From G039029935 sp039029935 (GTDB lineage: Bacteria; Chloroflexota; Anaerolineae; Caldilineales; Caldilineaceae), in NCBI GenBank assembly GCA_039029935.1, contig JBCCFC010000200.1:1-14067 (forward strand): DNA of 14,067 nt. Reading direction: 5' to 3'. A model generated the notes under the pieces. The model was not told where the DNA came from. It worked only from the letters and a program-made list of their open reading frames with translations, and did not search any database. This document shows, in pieces, positions 7,027 to 14,020 of this stretch (position 1 is the stretch's first letter; each line of letters opens with the position of its first letter). The translations under genes and the position numbers were made by a program.

Positions 7027-8066
7027 TATTTTATCTCCCGTTTCCATGATGCCCGATTGAATCCCGGAATTGCACCGTTGATGAGCGGTCGCTGGTTTGA
7101 GCCGTCAGGATCGGCAATCCAAACCGCACTCTGCAATCCGTTGCGCTCATCCCGTCGATTGGTTGTGTAGAGAATTTGGCGTCCGTCAGCGGACCACGAT
7201 GGCTCATCACAAATGGAATTGGCTGGCTCGTCCGAAACCTGCCTGCGATTGCGCCCATCTGCATCCATCACCCAGATCGAGCCGGGGCCAACGTTTACGC
7301 CAGACCAATAGGCAATCTGGTTGCCGGTTGGGGACCAAAAGGGGCAGTTGGCCTGTGGGCGTTCATCCTCATTGGCATCGGTAAGCTTGGTCAGATTACC
7401 GCCATCTGCATCCATCACCCAAATCGCATAGCTCTCTTGCGCAATCGAACAAAACGCAATTTGCTTGCCATCCGGCGACCATGTGGGGAAGATGTTGGTG
7501 GGTCCAAGGACATCGGGGGCATAGAGCGAATGCATCAACAGTTCGATGTGGCGGAGGTTCTCAAAGGGGCCAGGAGCTTCACCCGTGCTGTGTGTCAACT
7601 GACGCTGATTGCTGCCATCGGCATCCATCAGGAAGAGTTCCAATTGGCCTGTGCGTGTTGAGTTGAAGGCAATGGTCGATCCATCTGGCGACCACGCGGG
7701 GTGCGCATTCCCACCGTCACTGGTCAACGGTCGCTGGTTAGAGCCATCCACATCCATGATCCATACTTGGGCCGTGCCATTGCGCATTGGGTGGAGCTTT
7801 CGGTCTGGATAGTGCGTGGCTGCGGCTTCAGCGTTTGGCAATTCAGTAAGCGAATAATCCGTCATGTCAAGGCCATAAAAGCGTAGCGTACTGTTCTTAT
7901 CGGATGTATAGGCGATGGACTGTCCATCAGGCGACCACGCGGGGAACCAATCACGGCTGTTCCCGTCGGTTAACTGTTGGACGATCTGCCCCTCCACGTT
8001 GGCAAGGCAGATGTTGATTGCGAAATTTTCTGCTGGATTGCCAAAGGCTATTACGGCATTTTCCAT
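7026..8066 (-). CDS. TolB-like PD40 (WD40-like) beta-propeller protein
   Basis: A 346-residue protein made of repeated propeller blades. At least five W-S-(P/A)-(D/T)-G-x-x-I-x-(Y/F) motifs are visible, each followed by an (I/V)-W-(I/V)-M-D-(A/V)-D-G-x-N outer strand, as in PD40 repeats of TolB and of prolyl-oligopeptidase propellers. There is no peptidase domain, no TolB N-terminal domain and no signal peptide, so it looks like a free cytosolic propeller, probably binding a protein or carbohydrate partner. ATG 8066 has AGGGGA about 8 bases upstream. Its stop codon overlaps the amidohydrolase start (TAATG), which suggests the two products work together or are needed in fixed ratio. It is the first gene of the minus-strand block; the 287-base space upstream is shared with the methyltransferase gene. 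Confidence 0.88.
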   Translation of the reverse strand: MENAVIAFGNPAENFAINICLANVEGQIVQQLTDGNSRDWFPAWSPDGQSIAYTSDKNSTLRFYGLDMTDYSLTELPNAEAAATHYPDRKLHPMRNGTAQVWIMDVDGSNQRPLTSDGGNAHPAWSPDGSTIAFNSTRTGQLELFLMDADGSNQRQLTHSTGEAPGPFENLRHIELLMHSLYAPDVLGPTNIFPTWSPDGKQIAFCSIAQESYAIWVMDADGGNLTKLTDANEDERPQANCPFWSPTGNQIAYWSGVNVGPGSIWVMDADGRNRRQVSDEPANSICDEPSWSADGRQILYTTNRRDERNGLQSAVWIADPDGSNQRPLINGAIPGFNRASWKREIK

Positions 8067-8128
8067 TGGTTTTCCCCTCGTTTGAGTTTCATTTGACTAA
8101 TTGCTTATTTTGGATTATGTCATACTAT

Positions 8129-8217
8129 GGAATGGCAATTAAATAACTTACCCGTTTGGATGAGAGCCGCACGGGGCGTGCTCACTGAACGTGTGTAAGT
8201 TAAATAATCGCTATTCC
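8129..8217. repeat. Imperfect palindromic element, copy 1
   Basis: Outer arms 8129-8151 and 8195-8217 pair over 23 bases with four mismatches, some G.U-compatible. Inside, 8153-8164 and 8181-8191 pair imperfectly, and the tip GCACG-GGG-CGTGC (8169-8181) is a perfect five-base stem. The right half (8167-8193) matches copy 2 (12054-12081) in the same orientation with one base change and one single-base gap. It lies between the divergent propeller and methyltransferase genes. No T-tract follows, so it is not a plain intrinsic terminator. Confidence 0.8.
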
Positions 8218-8282
8218 TATACAGCCGACTGTTATCATTGTACTCATTCAAGTAGACATGTCAATCCGGCTTTATTTGACAT

Positions 8283-8311
8283 TTGACACGCAAGAAATGA
8301 TGTGCTATTCT
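8283..8311 (+). promoter_or_regulatory. Sigma-70-type promoter for the methyltransferase gene
   Basis: TTGACA (8283-8288), a 17-base spacer and TATTCT (8306-8311) preceded by TGC (an extended -10) lie about 50 bases before the methyltransferase start. A second TTGACA overlaps at 8276-8281. Transcription would begin near 8318. No control-protein (C-box-like) repeats are obvious. Confidence 0.6.
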
Positions 8312-8359
8312 ACTACGAATACGCAGGCCTTTTTTGCCAAATAAATCATAGGAGTGTGC

Positions 8360-9580
8360 TTGACTGTGGGACGTGTACGAGAAGCATCTGTCTATAAAAA
8401 TGTTCCCCAAAAAACGTATGATATCACTGAATCGAGACGAGATGAGTATCGAAGAATTTCACAACAATCTCGGCTTGCCAAGCTTGCGGCTGAACAAGGG
8501 CTGTTGCAATCGGCTCATACTGTGAACACACCAAAATTCTCCCCCAATCAACTGATGCAACAACTACCTTCCAACCATTTGCGTTGTCTCAGTTTGTTTA
8601 GTGGCGGTGGTGGCTTGGATTTGGGCTTTGACCGTGCTGGATACACGCACCAAGCGGCCTATGAATTGATCCCGATTTGTGGTGAGACATTCAAACAGAA
8701 TCGTCCTACATGGCATATCTTTGCTGGACCCGAAAAGGGTGATGTGACCCAGGTTGATTGGCGTTGCTATAAAAACAAGGTGGATGTTATTCATGGTGGC
8801 CCACCTTGCCAACCCTTTTCGGTTGCGGGTCAACAGAAAGGACACGACGACCCACGTAACATGTGGGGCGAGTTTAATCGTGCTATCAACACAATTCAGC
8901 CAAGAGCCTTTGTTGCCGAAAATGTGCTGGGGATCAGAAGCCCTAAATTTAGAGGGTTTGTTCAGCGATATATCTATGATGAACTCCGTGATTATAACAT
9001 TCAGATGTTTGAGATGAATGCAGCCGATTTTGGTGTCCCACAAATTCGACGACGTGTGATCTTTGTAGGTTTTCGTGACAGAACATATTTGACAAGGTTC
9101 TGTATACCCGAAGCAACCCATACATGGGGACATCTGATGGCAGCAGCCTCAAACGGTGATTCTTACAATGAGTATAGACTCGAACTCTTCCCACGCAACC
9201 AGGCCAAAACAATGGGTGTGCGCGCTGCGCTTGGTTTAGAAGATATTGGATTTGACAGTTTGGCCCCCACACTCAGAAGCGGGTTTACAGGCAAACGGAA
9301 TACAACGTCGGTCTTGAATAGCACGGCTGGACAGAAAGCGTGGGCGGCCATGAAAATTTGGCCAAACGGTGTACAATCCACACGGGAGAAAGCCTCCGCA
9401 TTTCCTGCCAAGGATAACCACTTTCGGCTTTCGGTGCAGGACTGTGGATTGCTACAAGGATTCCCCGAACAGTGGCAATTTGCAGGTGCGGTTTATCAAA
9501 AGTTAGGACAGATTGGGAATTCTGTTGCCCCCCCTGTTGCATATCAAGTCGCAAAAGTCGTTGCTGATGCTTTGTCATGA
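8360..9580 (+). CDS. DNA (cytosine-5-)-methyltransferase, type II
   Basis: A 406-residue m5C methyltransferase that would transfer a methyl group from S-adenosylmethionine to cytosine C5 in a specific site, protecting host DNA. Motifs are in order: I F-S-G-G-G-G-L-D-L-G-F (80-90), IV G-G-P-P-C-Q-P-F-S with catalytic Cys150, VI E-N-V (187-189), VIII Q-I-R-R-R (228-232), IX F-R-L-S-V-Q-D-C-G-L-L-Q-G-F-P (about 355-369) and X G-N-S-V-A-P-P (386-392). The target recognition domain is about 240-354; the site it reads cannot be deduced. An N-terminal extension of roughly 75 residues precedes motif I. The start is uncertain: AGGAG (8350-8354) lies 5 bases before TTG 8360 and 11 before GTG 8366. Its TGA shares TCATGA with the stop of the convergent nuclease gene. 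Confidence 0.93.
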   Translation: MTVGRVREASVYKNVPQKTYDITESRRDEYRRISQQSRLAKLAAEQGLLQSAHTVNTPKFSPNQLMQQLPSNHLRCLSLFSGGGGLDLGFDRAGYTHQAAYELIPICGETFKQNRPTWHIFAGPEKGDVTQVDWRCYKNKVDVIHGGPPCQPFSVAGQQKGHDDPRNMWGEFNRAINTIQPRAFVAENVLGIRSPKFRGFVQRYIYDELRDYNIQMFEMNAADFGVPQIRRRVIFVGFRDRTYLTRFCIPEATHTWGHLMAAASNGDSYNEYRLELFPRNQAKTMGVRAALGLEDIGFDSLAPTLRSGFTGKRNTTSVLNSTAGQKAWAAMKIWPNGVQSTREKASAFPAKDNHFRLSVQDCGLLQGFPEQWQFAGAVYQKLGQIGNSVAPPVAYQVAKVVADALS

Positions 9581-10237
9581 ATGAGCGGCTAAATATGCTT
9601 CAACCAGTTCTCGTAGCCGCTTGGCGTGATTCTGCGTGATTTCTTCCCATCCCTCAAAATATCGAGCAGGAATATGCGGATTATTCAGTGTACTCCCTCG
9701 TTCAATCAGATACTTGGCTCTATCGGATAAGATTTCTAGCATTCTGGTTGGTGAATACCCATCTTCGACATCTTGTAATGAGATATAGTGGCTTTTGTTG
9801 TATTGATTTTTCTGAATCGCCCGTGCATCATCATACGTATACACCAATTTCTCACCACAAATGTGGTACAAATCTGACAGCGTTAACTTTTCCGGTAATA
9901 GGGTCGCCAACCAAAAATTGGTGCTAATATACTGCTTCTTTTCTGCAATCCAAGGGTACATCATTGCAGGACTACCATACTTGTAGACAACAGCATTGTC
10001 ATTGAAGAAGCCAAATAACCAGTGCAAGTTTTGCCATTTTTGAATATGGTCTGGACCAAAGTCGCGAACGGTTGTGACAGAGCCCTTGGACGTTGTCTTT
10101 AACTCAAAAGAAATTCTTGTATCCCCAATTTCTAGAAATGCATCAACACCAGAACGCCCTTCTTCCTTATCTTTGGTGAGTTCAAAGAGACGAATCATCT
10201 CGCTCTCTCTAGTATCATCTTGAAAGTATGATGCCAT
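9575..10237 (-). CDS. Probable type II restriction endonuclease (PD-(D/E)XK)
   Basis: A 220-residue protein read as the cognate nuclease. A PD-(D/E)XK-like core is visible near the N-terminus: G-V-D-A-F-L-E-I with Asp32, then a strand carrying F-E-L-K-T-T with Glu45 and Lys47, followed by S-K-G-S-V-T-T-V-R-D-F. The middle is aromatic-rich and the last 40 residues helical and charged. Small size, single nuclease domain and position against an m5C methyltransferase make a type II enzyme the best reading, but I do not recognise a named family or its site. GAGGG lies about 8 bases before the ATG. The gene begins 11 bases after the last stop of the NACHT remnant, so it may depend on that gene's promoter. 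Its TGA stop overlaps the methyltransferase end on the other strand. Confidence 0.7.
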   Translation of the reverse strand: MASYFQDDTRESEMIRLFELTKDKEEGRSGVDAFLEIGDTRISFELKTTSKGSVTTVRDFGPDHIQKWQNLHWLFGFFNDNAVVYKYGSPAMMYPWIAEKKQYISTNFWLATLLPEKLTLSDLYHICGEKLVYTYDDARAIQKNQYNKSHYISLQDVEDGYSPTRMLEILSDRAKYLIERGSTLNNPHIPARYFEGWEEITQNHAKRLRELVEAYLAAHS

Positions 10238-10248
10238 GTAAATACCCT

Positions 10249-11026
10249 CTACGCTCTATGTTTATTTGTGACGTGCGCTGTCAACCGTTCGATATCCTCA
10301 TCCGTCAGCGCAGCGATGTGTTCCATGAGCATGCGGTGGACGAAGACGTAACCACCACCGACTTTTCGTAGGAAAAGGTCATCACGCTCAACATCACAGG
10401 CGTCTGTGCAAGTTCATACAATTCGTCATTGGACTCTAAAGCTTTTGCAAGTGCCACCCGCAGTGTCCCTAACCCTGTAAGATACTCCTCAATCTGAGCC
10501 ACTGTTAACGGGCGTACCACTCACGCCATGACGAGAGGTTAAAAACAACAGGTGTGGGATACTCTGGATTCTGTTCAGCGCGGGTCAACAGCGATTCAGC
10601 CAACATAAGCAGCGTCGTCGTTTTTCCCGATCCGGGCGAGCCGAGGATGAGCATTTGCCCACCCATCTCATCATAAATGTCGATCAACTCACTGTTTTCA
10701 TTGATGAGACGGTCAGCTTCATCTGGTCGCTGCAAAATCAAATCCCACGGCTGGTTGACCGCATCGGTGCGTTGGCTGAGGCCAAGCCGGATACGCGCTT
10801 CGTTGTAGAGTGAGTGTTTAAGGACGCCATGCACCCAGAAGCGGTTGACGGCTTGGCGCAGGACGGCGTGATTCTTCTGGTTCTGCTTGTCAGCAGGGTC
10901 AATCGTCGGTGGTTGGGCATTCATGTAGATGTTTGTGCCAACAGCAACATTTTGGCTATGGCTGACATTGCTTGCTGATATGGCACTTGCTGGATTGTCT
11001 GGTTGAGTTGGATATGTTTCTGTCAT
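10249..11026 (-). pseudogene. NACHT-type NTPase, broken by two internal deletions
   Basis: Three pieces of one NACHT ATPase lie in three minus-strand frames. Piece A (from ATG 11026) has an N-terminal region with N-V-A-V-G-T-N-I, a helical W-V-H-G-V-L-K-H-S-L-Y segment, the Walker A loop G-S-P-G-S-G-K-T (129-136) and V-V-F-N-L-S-S-W, then hits a stop at 10505. Piece B (about 10520-10370) gives V-V-R-P-L-T-V-A-Q-I-E-E-Y-L and Q-T-P-V-M-L-S-V-M-T-F. Piece C gives F-L-R-K-V-G-G-G-Y-V-F-V-H-R-M-L-M-E-H and ends at TAG 10251-10249. Intact relatives, from memory, have about 100 residues with Walker B between A and B and a longer, often membrane-spanning, part between B and C. The B/C junction contains a 6-bp inverted repeat, CTTTTC/GAAAAG (10362-10377). 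No Shine-Dalgarno precedes ATG 11026. Such proteins are linked to phage defence and signalling; this copy should be inactive. Confidence 0.82.
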
Positions 11027-11041
11027 AGTTTGTGTATATGG

Positions 11042-11068
11042 ATTGAGATGGTGTCCTACACCATCAAT
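11042..11068. promoter_or_regulatory. Operator-like inverted repeat upstream of the NACHT remnant
   Basis: ATGGTGT-CCT-ACACCAT (11048-11064) is a perfect 7-base inverted repeat with a 3-base centre. A further ATTG/CAAT pair (11042-11045 and 11065-11068) continues it after a two-base bulge. It sits 16-42 bases before the remnant's ATG on its transcription side, a position suited to a regulator site. A TATACA sequence lies between it and the ATG and could be a -10 for a leaderless message, but no -35 is clear. Confidence 0.35.
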
Positions 11069-11161
11069 GGGTTTTGCGCAATCATGATTGATACTTGGCG
11101 TGAGTATAGTGGATTGAACACGACTTGTCAATGCATATTATCTCTGGCACAATGATAGGAC

Positions 11162-11184
11162 TCGTATCTGTTTTCTTGATACGA
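11162..11184. repeat. Inverted repeat in the divergent NACHT/PhyH interval
   Basis: TCGTATC (11162-11168) and GATACGA (11178-11184) are perfect 7-base arms around a T-rich 9-base centre, 33 bases before the PhyH gene start. It may be a regulator site or form a weak stem. A TTGATA at 11176-11181 with TATACA at 11197-11202 could be a promoter, but the spacing of 15 bases is short. Confidence 0.35.
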
Positions 11185-11216
11185 ATGTATGGAGTATATA
11201 CAAGAAAGGTCCGTAT

Positions 11217-11942
11217 ATGCGAAAACTAACACAACAAGAGATTCAACAATACCAACAAGATGGCTACATCCAGGTTGATGATGTATTCCCCGTGGATGAA
11301 CTGGCTGAGATTGATGCAGAAATTTCTCGGCTCAGAGAGGAAAAAGCGGCCAGAGAAACCGATGCACATGGCACGACCTCGGTGGACATGAAGAAGAACT
11401 TTATGTTGCGTTTGGGGTTGCGTTCCCCGTTGACCAAGGCCATGTGTGAAGACCCGCGCATTCTGGCATTGGTGGAGGATGTCGTTCAGCCCGGTGTCGC
11501 CATCTATTCGGCGAAGATGGTCGAGAAACCGCCGTTTGATGAGGCAATCTGCCATTGGCATCAGGATGACGCCTACTATCGGCAGAATTCTGATAGCGAT
11601 ACACGCATGTCGATTTGGATGCCATTGCAAGACACATCCGAAGACATGGCCTGTCTTTGGGTTGTACCCGGTAGCCATAAGCATGGGTTGCAGAACTTCG
11701 CCAATATGAAAACGGGTATCTGCAACCTGGCGTTCAAAGATGGCACAGAGACAATTGAAGGGGCTGTGCCTTGTCCCGTGCCAGCAGGATCGATCATCCT
11801 CTTTCATGCGTTGACATGGCATCGTTCTCTGGCAAATCGGACAGCACACAATCGACGCTCGTTTATTGTCAGCTATCAGGATGCACTGGCGGTGCGGGGT
11901 AATAAGGACCAGCATAAAATTCTCGTTCCGGCACGGATATAA
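11217..11942 (+). CDS. Phytanoyl-CoA dioxygenase (PhyH) family protein
   Basis: A 241-residue Fe(II)/2-oxoglutarate-dependent dioxygenase. The iron triad is clear: H115-Q-D117 in C-H-W-H-Q-D-D and distal His202 in A-L-T-W-H-R-S. Arg213/Arg214 (N-R-R-S-F-I-V-S-Y) is placed to bind the 2-oxoglutarate carboxylate. The N-terminus (Q-Q-D-G-Y-I-x-V-D-D-V-F) and W-V-V-P-G-S-H-K-H-G (148-157) are family hallmarks. It should hydroxylate a small organic substrate; bacterial members act on many compounds besides phytanoyl-CoA, so the substrate is open. GAAAGG lies 7 bases before the ATG. It diverges from the NACHT remnant and precedes the sulfatase gene by 213 bases, most of them taken by a large palindrome, so co-transcription with the sulfatase is possible but would run through that hairpin. 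Confidence 0.92.
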   Translation: MRKLTQQEIQQYQQDGYIQVDDVFPVDELAEIDAEISRLREEKAARETDAHGTTSVDMKKNFMLRLGLRSPLTKAMCEDPRILALVEDVVQPGVAIYSAKMVEKPPFDEAICHWHQDDAYYRQNSDSDTRMSIWMPLQDTSEDMACLWVVPGSHKHGLQNFANMKTGICNLAFKDGTETIEGAVPCPVPAGSIILFHALTWHRSLANRTAHNRRSFIVSYQDALAVRGNKDQHKILVPARI

Positions 11943-11978
11943 GGCCATTCAAAAAAATAAAATACCCATTGAAATTAC

Positions 11979-12119
11979 GGCATGGTTCAAGAGAGGGTAA
12001 CAATCGTAACCGTTCAGTAGGCACGCCTCGTGCTGGCTCTACACTGGTATAACCCGCACGAGGGCGTGCTAACTGAACGTGGATTTGTTACCCTCTCTTG
12101 TTACCATATGAACCATGCC
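11979..12119. repeat. Large nested palindromic element, copy 2
   Basis: Left arm 11979-12003 pairs perfectly with two right blocks: 11979-11989 with 12109-12119 (11 bases) and 11990-12003 with 12085-12098 (14 bases). The right blocks are separated by a 10-base insert (12099-12108) that begins TGTTACC, repeating part of the arm. Inside, 12011-12033 pairs with 12056-12079 with two mismatches and one bulge, around a 22-base loop. The inner right arm matches copy 1 at 8167-8193; the outer arms do not. It fills most of the 213-base gap between PhyH and sulfatase genes. No T-tract follows the hairpin. Confidence 0.88.
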
Positions 12120-12155
12120 CAATGTTCGTTAAAGAGAAGTCAAAGGAGAAAACAC

Positions 12156-13922
12156 ATGCCAACCACAAAGCCCAATGTCATTATCATCATCACAGATGAC
12201 CAAGGGTATGGCGACCTCGCCTGTCATGGCAATCCGGTCGCTCAAACACCCAATCTGGACCAGCTGCATGAGCAGAGTGTCCGCTTAACCGATTTTCATG
12301 CAGCACCCATGTGTACGCCCACACGCGGGCAGTTGCTCACGGGGCTGGATGCGGCGCGTAATGGGGCCGTGAATGTCAGTAGTGGTCGCACACTGCTCCG
12401 CGCTGATTTGCCCACAATGGCCGATCTATTCCAAGCCAACGGCTATCGAACGGGGCTGTTTGGCAAATGGCATTTGGGGGATAATTACCCCTATCGGCCA
12501 CAGGATCGTGGTTTTGAGGAGAGTCTATGGTTTCCCTCCTCACACATCAACTCCGTCCCTGATTATTGGGAAAACGATTATTTTGACGACACCTACTGTC
12601 ACAATGGCACGCGGGAACGTTATGAAGGCTATTGTACCGAAGTCTTCTTCCGTGAGGCGATGAATTGGATGCAGGCGCAAGCGGAGGACAATGAACCATT
12701 CTTGGCTTTCCTGCCAACCAATGCACCCCATGCGCCGTTGTGGGTTCCTGCCGAAGATCGTGAAGCCATCGAAGCCGTTTTTGCGGAGAATGATCATCTC
12801 TGGCCTGATTTAACCCCAGAACTGCGCCAGAACATCATCCGCTTTCTCGCCATGATCCGTAATCTGGACACCTACGTGGGACAACTGCGAGACTTTTTGC
12901 GCCAACAGCAGATTGACCGCGATACAATACTGATTTTTATGACCGACAATGGTAGCACCTTTGGCCCCCAATACTATAATGCGGGGATGCGCGGTGGCAA
13001 GGTTACATTATGGGAAGGGGGACACCGCGTCCCCTTCTTTATCCACTGGCCGGACGGTAATTTGGGCGAGGCACGGGATGTGGATGGCTTGACTCAAGTG
13101 CAGGATGTTCTGCCAACGCTGATCGACCTTTGTGGTCTGCAACAGAATGACACCCCCGCCTATGATGGCATCAGCCTCGCCAATGTGCTACGTGGTGAAG
13201 AGTCCGTCCCAACGGATCGTCTCATCGCCATCAACTATAGTCGAATGCCACGTTTCGATTATCCAACACCGGACGCGCCGTCGGTCATTCGGCGTGAGGG
13301 GGCGGCTGTCCTCTGGCAACGGTGGCGGCTGCTCGAAAACACAGCACTCTATAACCTTGACAGCGATCCGGCACAAGAAGAGAACGTGATCGACGACCAT
13401 CCTGAGATCGCCAGATATATGGAAGAAGCACTGGATGCGTGGTGGGCTGAGGTCGAACCCACAGCCAATGAGTTCCAGCGCATCATCATCGGCAGTGACG
13501 AAGAGAACCCCATGATGCTCACAGCCTGTGAATGGCGTGATGTGTTTGTCGATCAGCAACGACAGGTCCGCATCGGTGAACGCAAGAATAGCTATTGGCA
13601 CTTGCAGGTTGAGCGCACCGGAACCTATCGTTTTGAACTACGACGATGGCCGTGCGAGAGTCAACTCCACCTGACCGAGGCCAGCCCCGCCAAACAGTTG
13701 ACCGATGGATTTGTTGAAGAGGGATTTGCGCTGCCCATTGCCCAAGCGCGTCTCATGATTGCGCGAGAACAACACACACAAGCCATCGAATCGGGTGATG
13801 AATCTGCCGTCTTTACCTTGCCTCTCGATGCTGGACCGACATTACTGCACACGTGGTTTGATGATGAACGCAAGCAGACGATCTGCGGAGCCTATTATGT
13901 GTATGTATCGAGACTTGGTTGA
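12156..13922 (+). CDS. Type I sulfatase (arylsulfatase A-like)
   Basis: A 588-residue sulfatase of the alkaline-phosphatase superfamily that should hydrolyse a sulfate ester. Asp14/Asp15 in I-I-T-D-D-Q-G-Y-G-D begin the metal site. The sulfatase signature C-T-P-T-R-G-Q-L-L-T-G holds Cys53, to be oxidised to formylglycine, with Pro55 and Arg57. Further residues are K104 and H106 in G-K-W-H-L-G, His192 in A-P-H-A-P-L, Asp264/Asn265 in M-T-D-N-G and a Lys near 282. A beta-rich C-terminal domain of about 130 residues (Y-W-H-L-x-V-E-R-x-G-x-Y-R-F-E-L-R-R-W-P) completes it. No signal peptide is visible, so substrates must be taken up first. ATG 12156 has AAGGAG 7 bases upstream; the longer frame from GTG 12030 lies inside the palindrome and lacks the family start. 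No maturase gene is in the window. Confidence 0.94.
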   Translation: MPTTKPNVIIIITDDQGYGDLACHGNPVAQTPNLDQLHEQSVRLTDFHAAPMCTPTRGQLLTGLDAARNGAVNVSSGRTLLRADLPTMADLFQANGYRTGLFGKWHLGDNYPYRPQDRGFEESLWFPSSHINSVPDYWENDYFDDTYCHNGTRERYEGYCTEVFFREAMNWMQAQAEDNEPFLAFLPTNAPHAPLWVPAEDREAIEAVFAENDHLWPDLTPELRQNIIRFLAMIRNLDTYVGQLRDFLRQQQIDRDTILIFMTDNGSTFGPQYYNAGMRGGKVTLWEGGHRVPFFIHWPDGNLGEARDVDGLTQVQDVLPTLIDLCGLQQNDTPAYDGISLANVLRGEESVPTDRLIAINYSRMPRFDYPTPDAPSVIRREGAAVLWQRWRLLENTALYNLDSDPAQEENVIDDHPEIARYMEEALDAWWAEVEPTANEFQRIIIGSDEENPMMLTACEWRDVFVDQQRQVRIGERKNSYWHLQVERTGTYRFELRRWPCESQLHLTEASPAKQLTDGFVEEGFALPIAQARLMIAREQHTQAIESGDESAVFTLPLDAGPTLLHTWFDDERKQTICGAYYVYVSRLG

Positions 13923-14020
13923 ATAGAAAAGTAACCATTCAGACCCCTGAGCCTGTCGAAGGGGGGGCGGTTTCGACAGGCACAACCGACAGGGGGGCTG
14001 AACAATTACATAGAAAAGTA
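13923..14020. repeat. REP-like palindrome between 11-bp direct repeats
   Basis: Direct repeats ATAGAAAAGTA lie at 13923-13933 and 14010-14020. Between them is an inverted repeat: CCTGTCGAA (13952-13960) with TTCGACAGG (13972-13980) around a G-rich loop containing seven Gs (13961-13967). Weaker outer arms GTAAC..TTCAG (13931-13942) and CTGAAC..TTAC (13998-14009) add a second layer. The CCTGAGCCTGTCGAAGG core is a widely dispersed bacterial intergenic palindrome in my recollection. It follows the sulfatase stop directly. Confidence 0.72.

Noticed and set aside
10305..10520. Separate small 71-residue gene
   Set aside because: Its sequence is the middle and out-of-frame tail of the NACHT remnant, not an independent gene.
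11226..11948. 240-codon open frame opposite the PhyH gene
   Set aside because: It has no recognisable motifs and mirrors a clearly functional PhyH reading frame, so it is an antisense shadow.
11979..12119. Palindrome as an intrinsic terminator of the PhyH gene
   Set aside because: The stem is far longer than a terminator and no T-tract follows it. The internal core recurs at 8167-8193, which fits a repeat element better.
12030..12155. Upstream extension of the sulfatase from GTG 12030
   Set aside because: The extra 42 residues are encoded by the palindromic repeat, while ATG 12156 has a good ribosome binding site and begins the conserved sulfatase strand.
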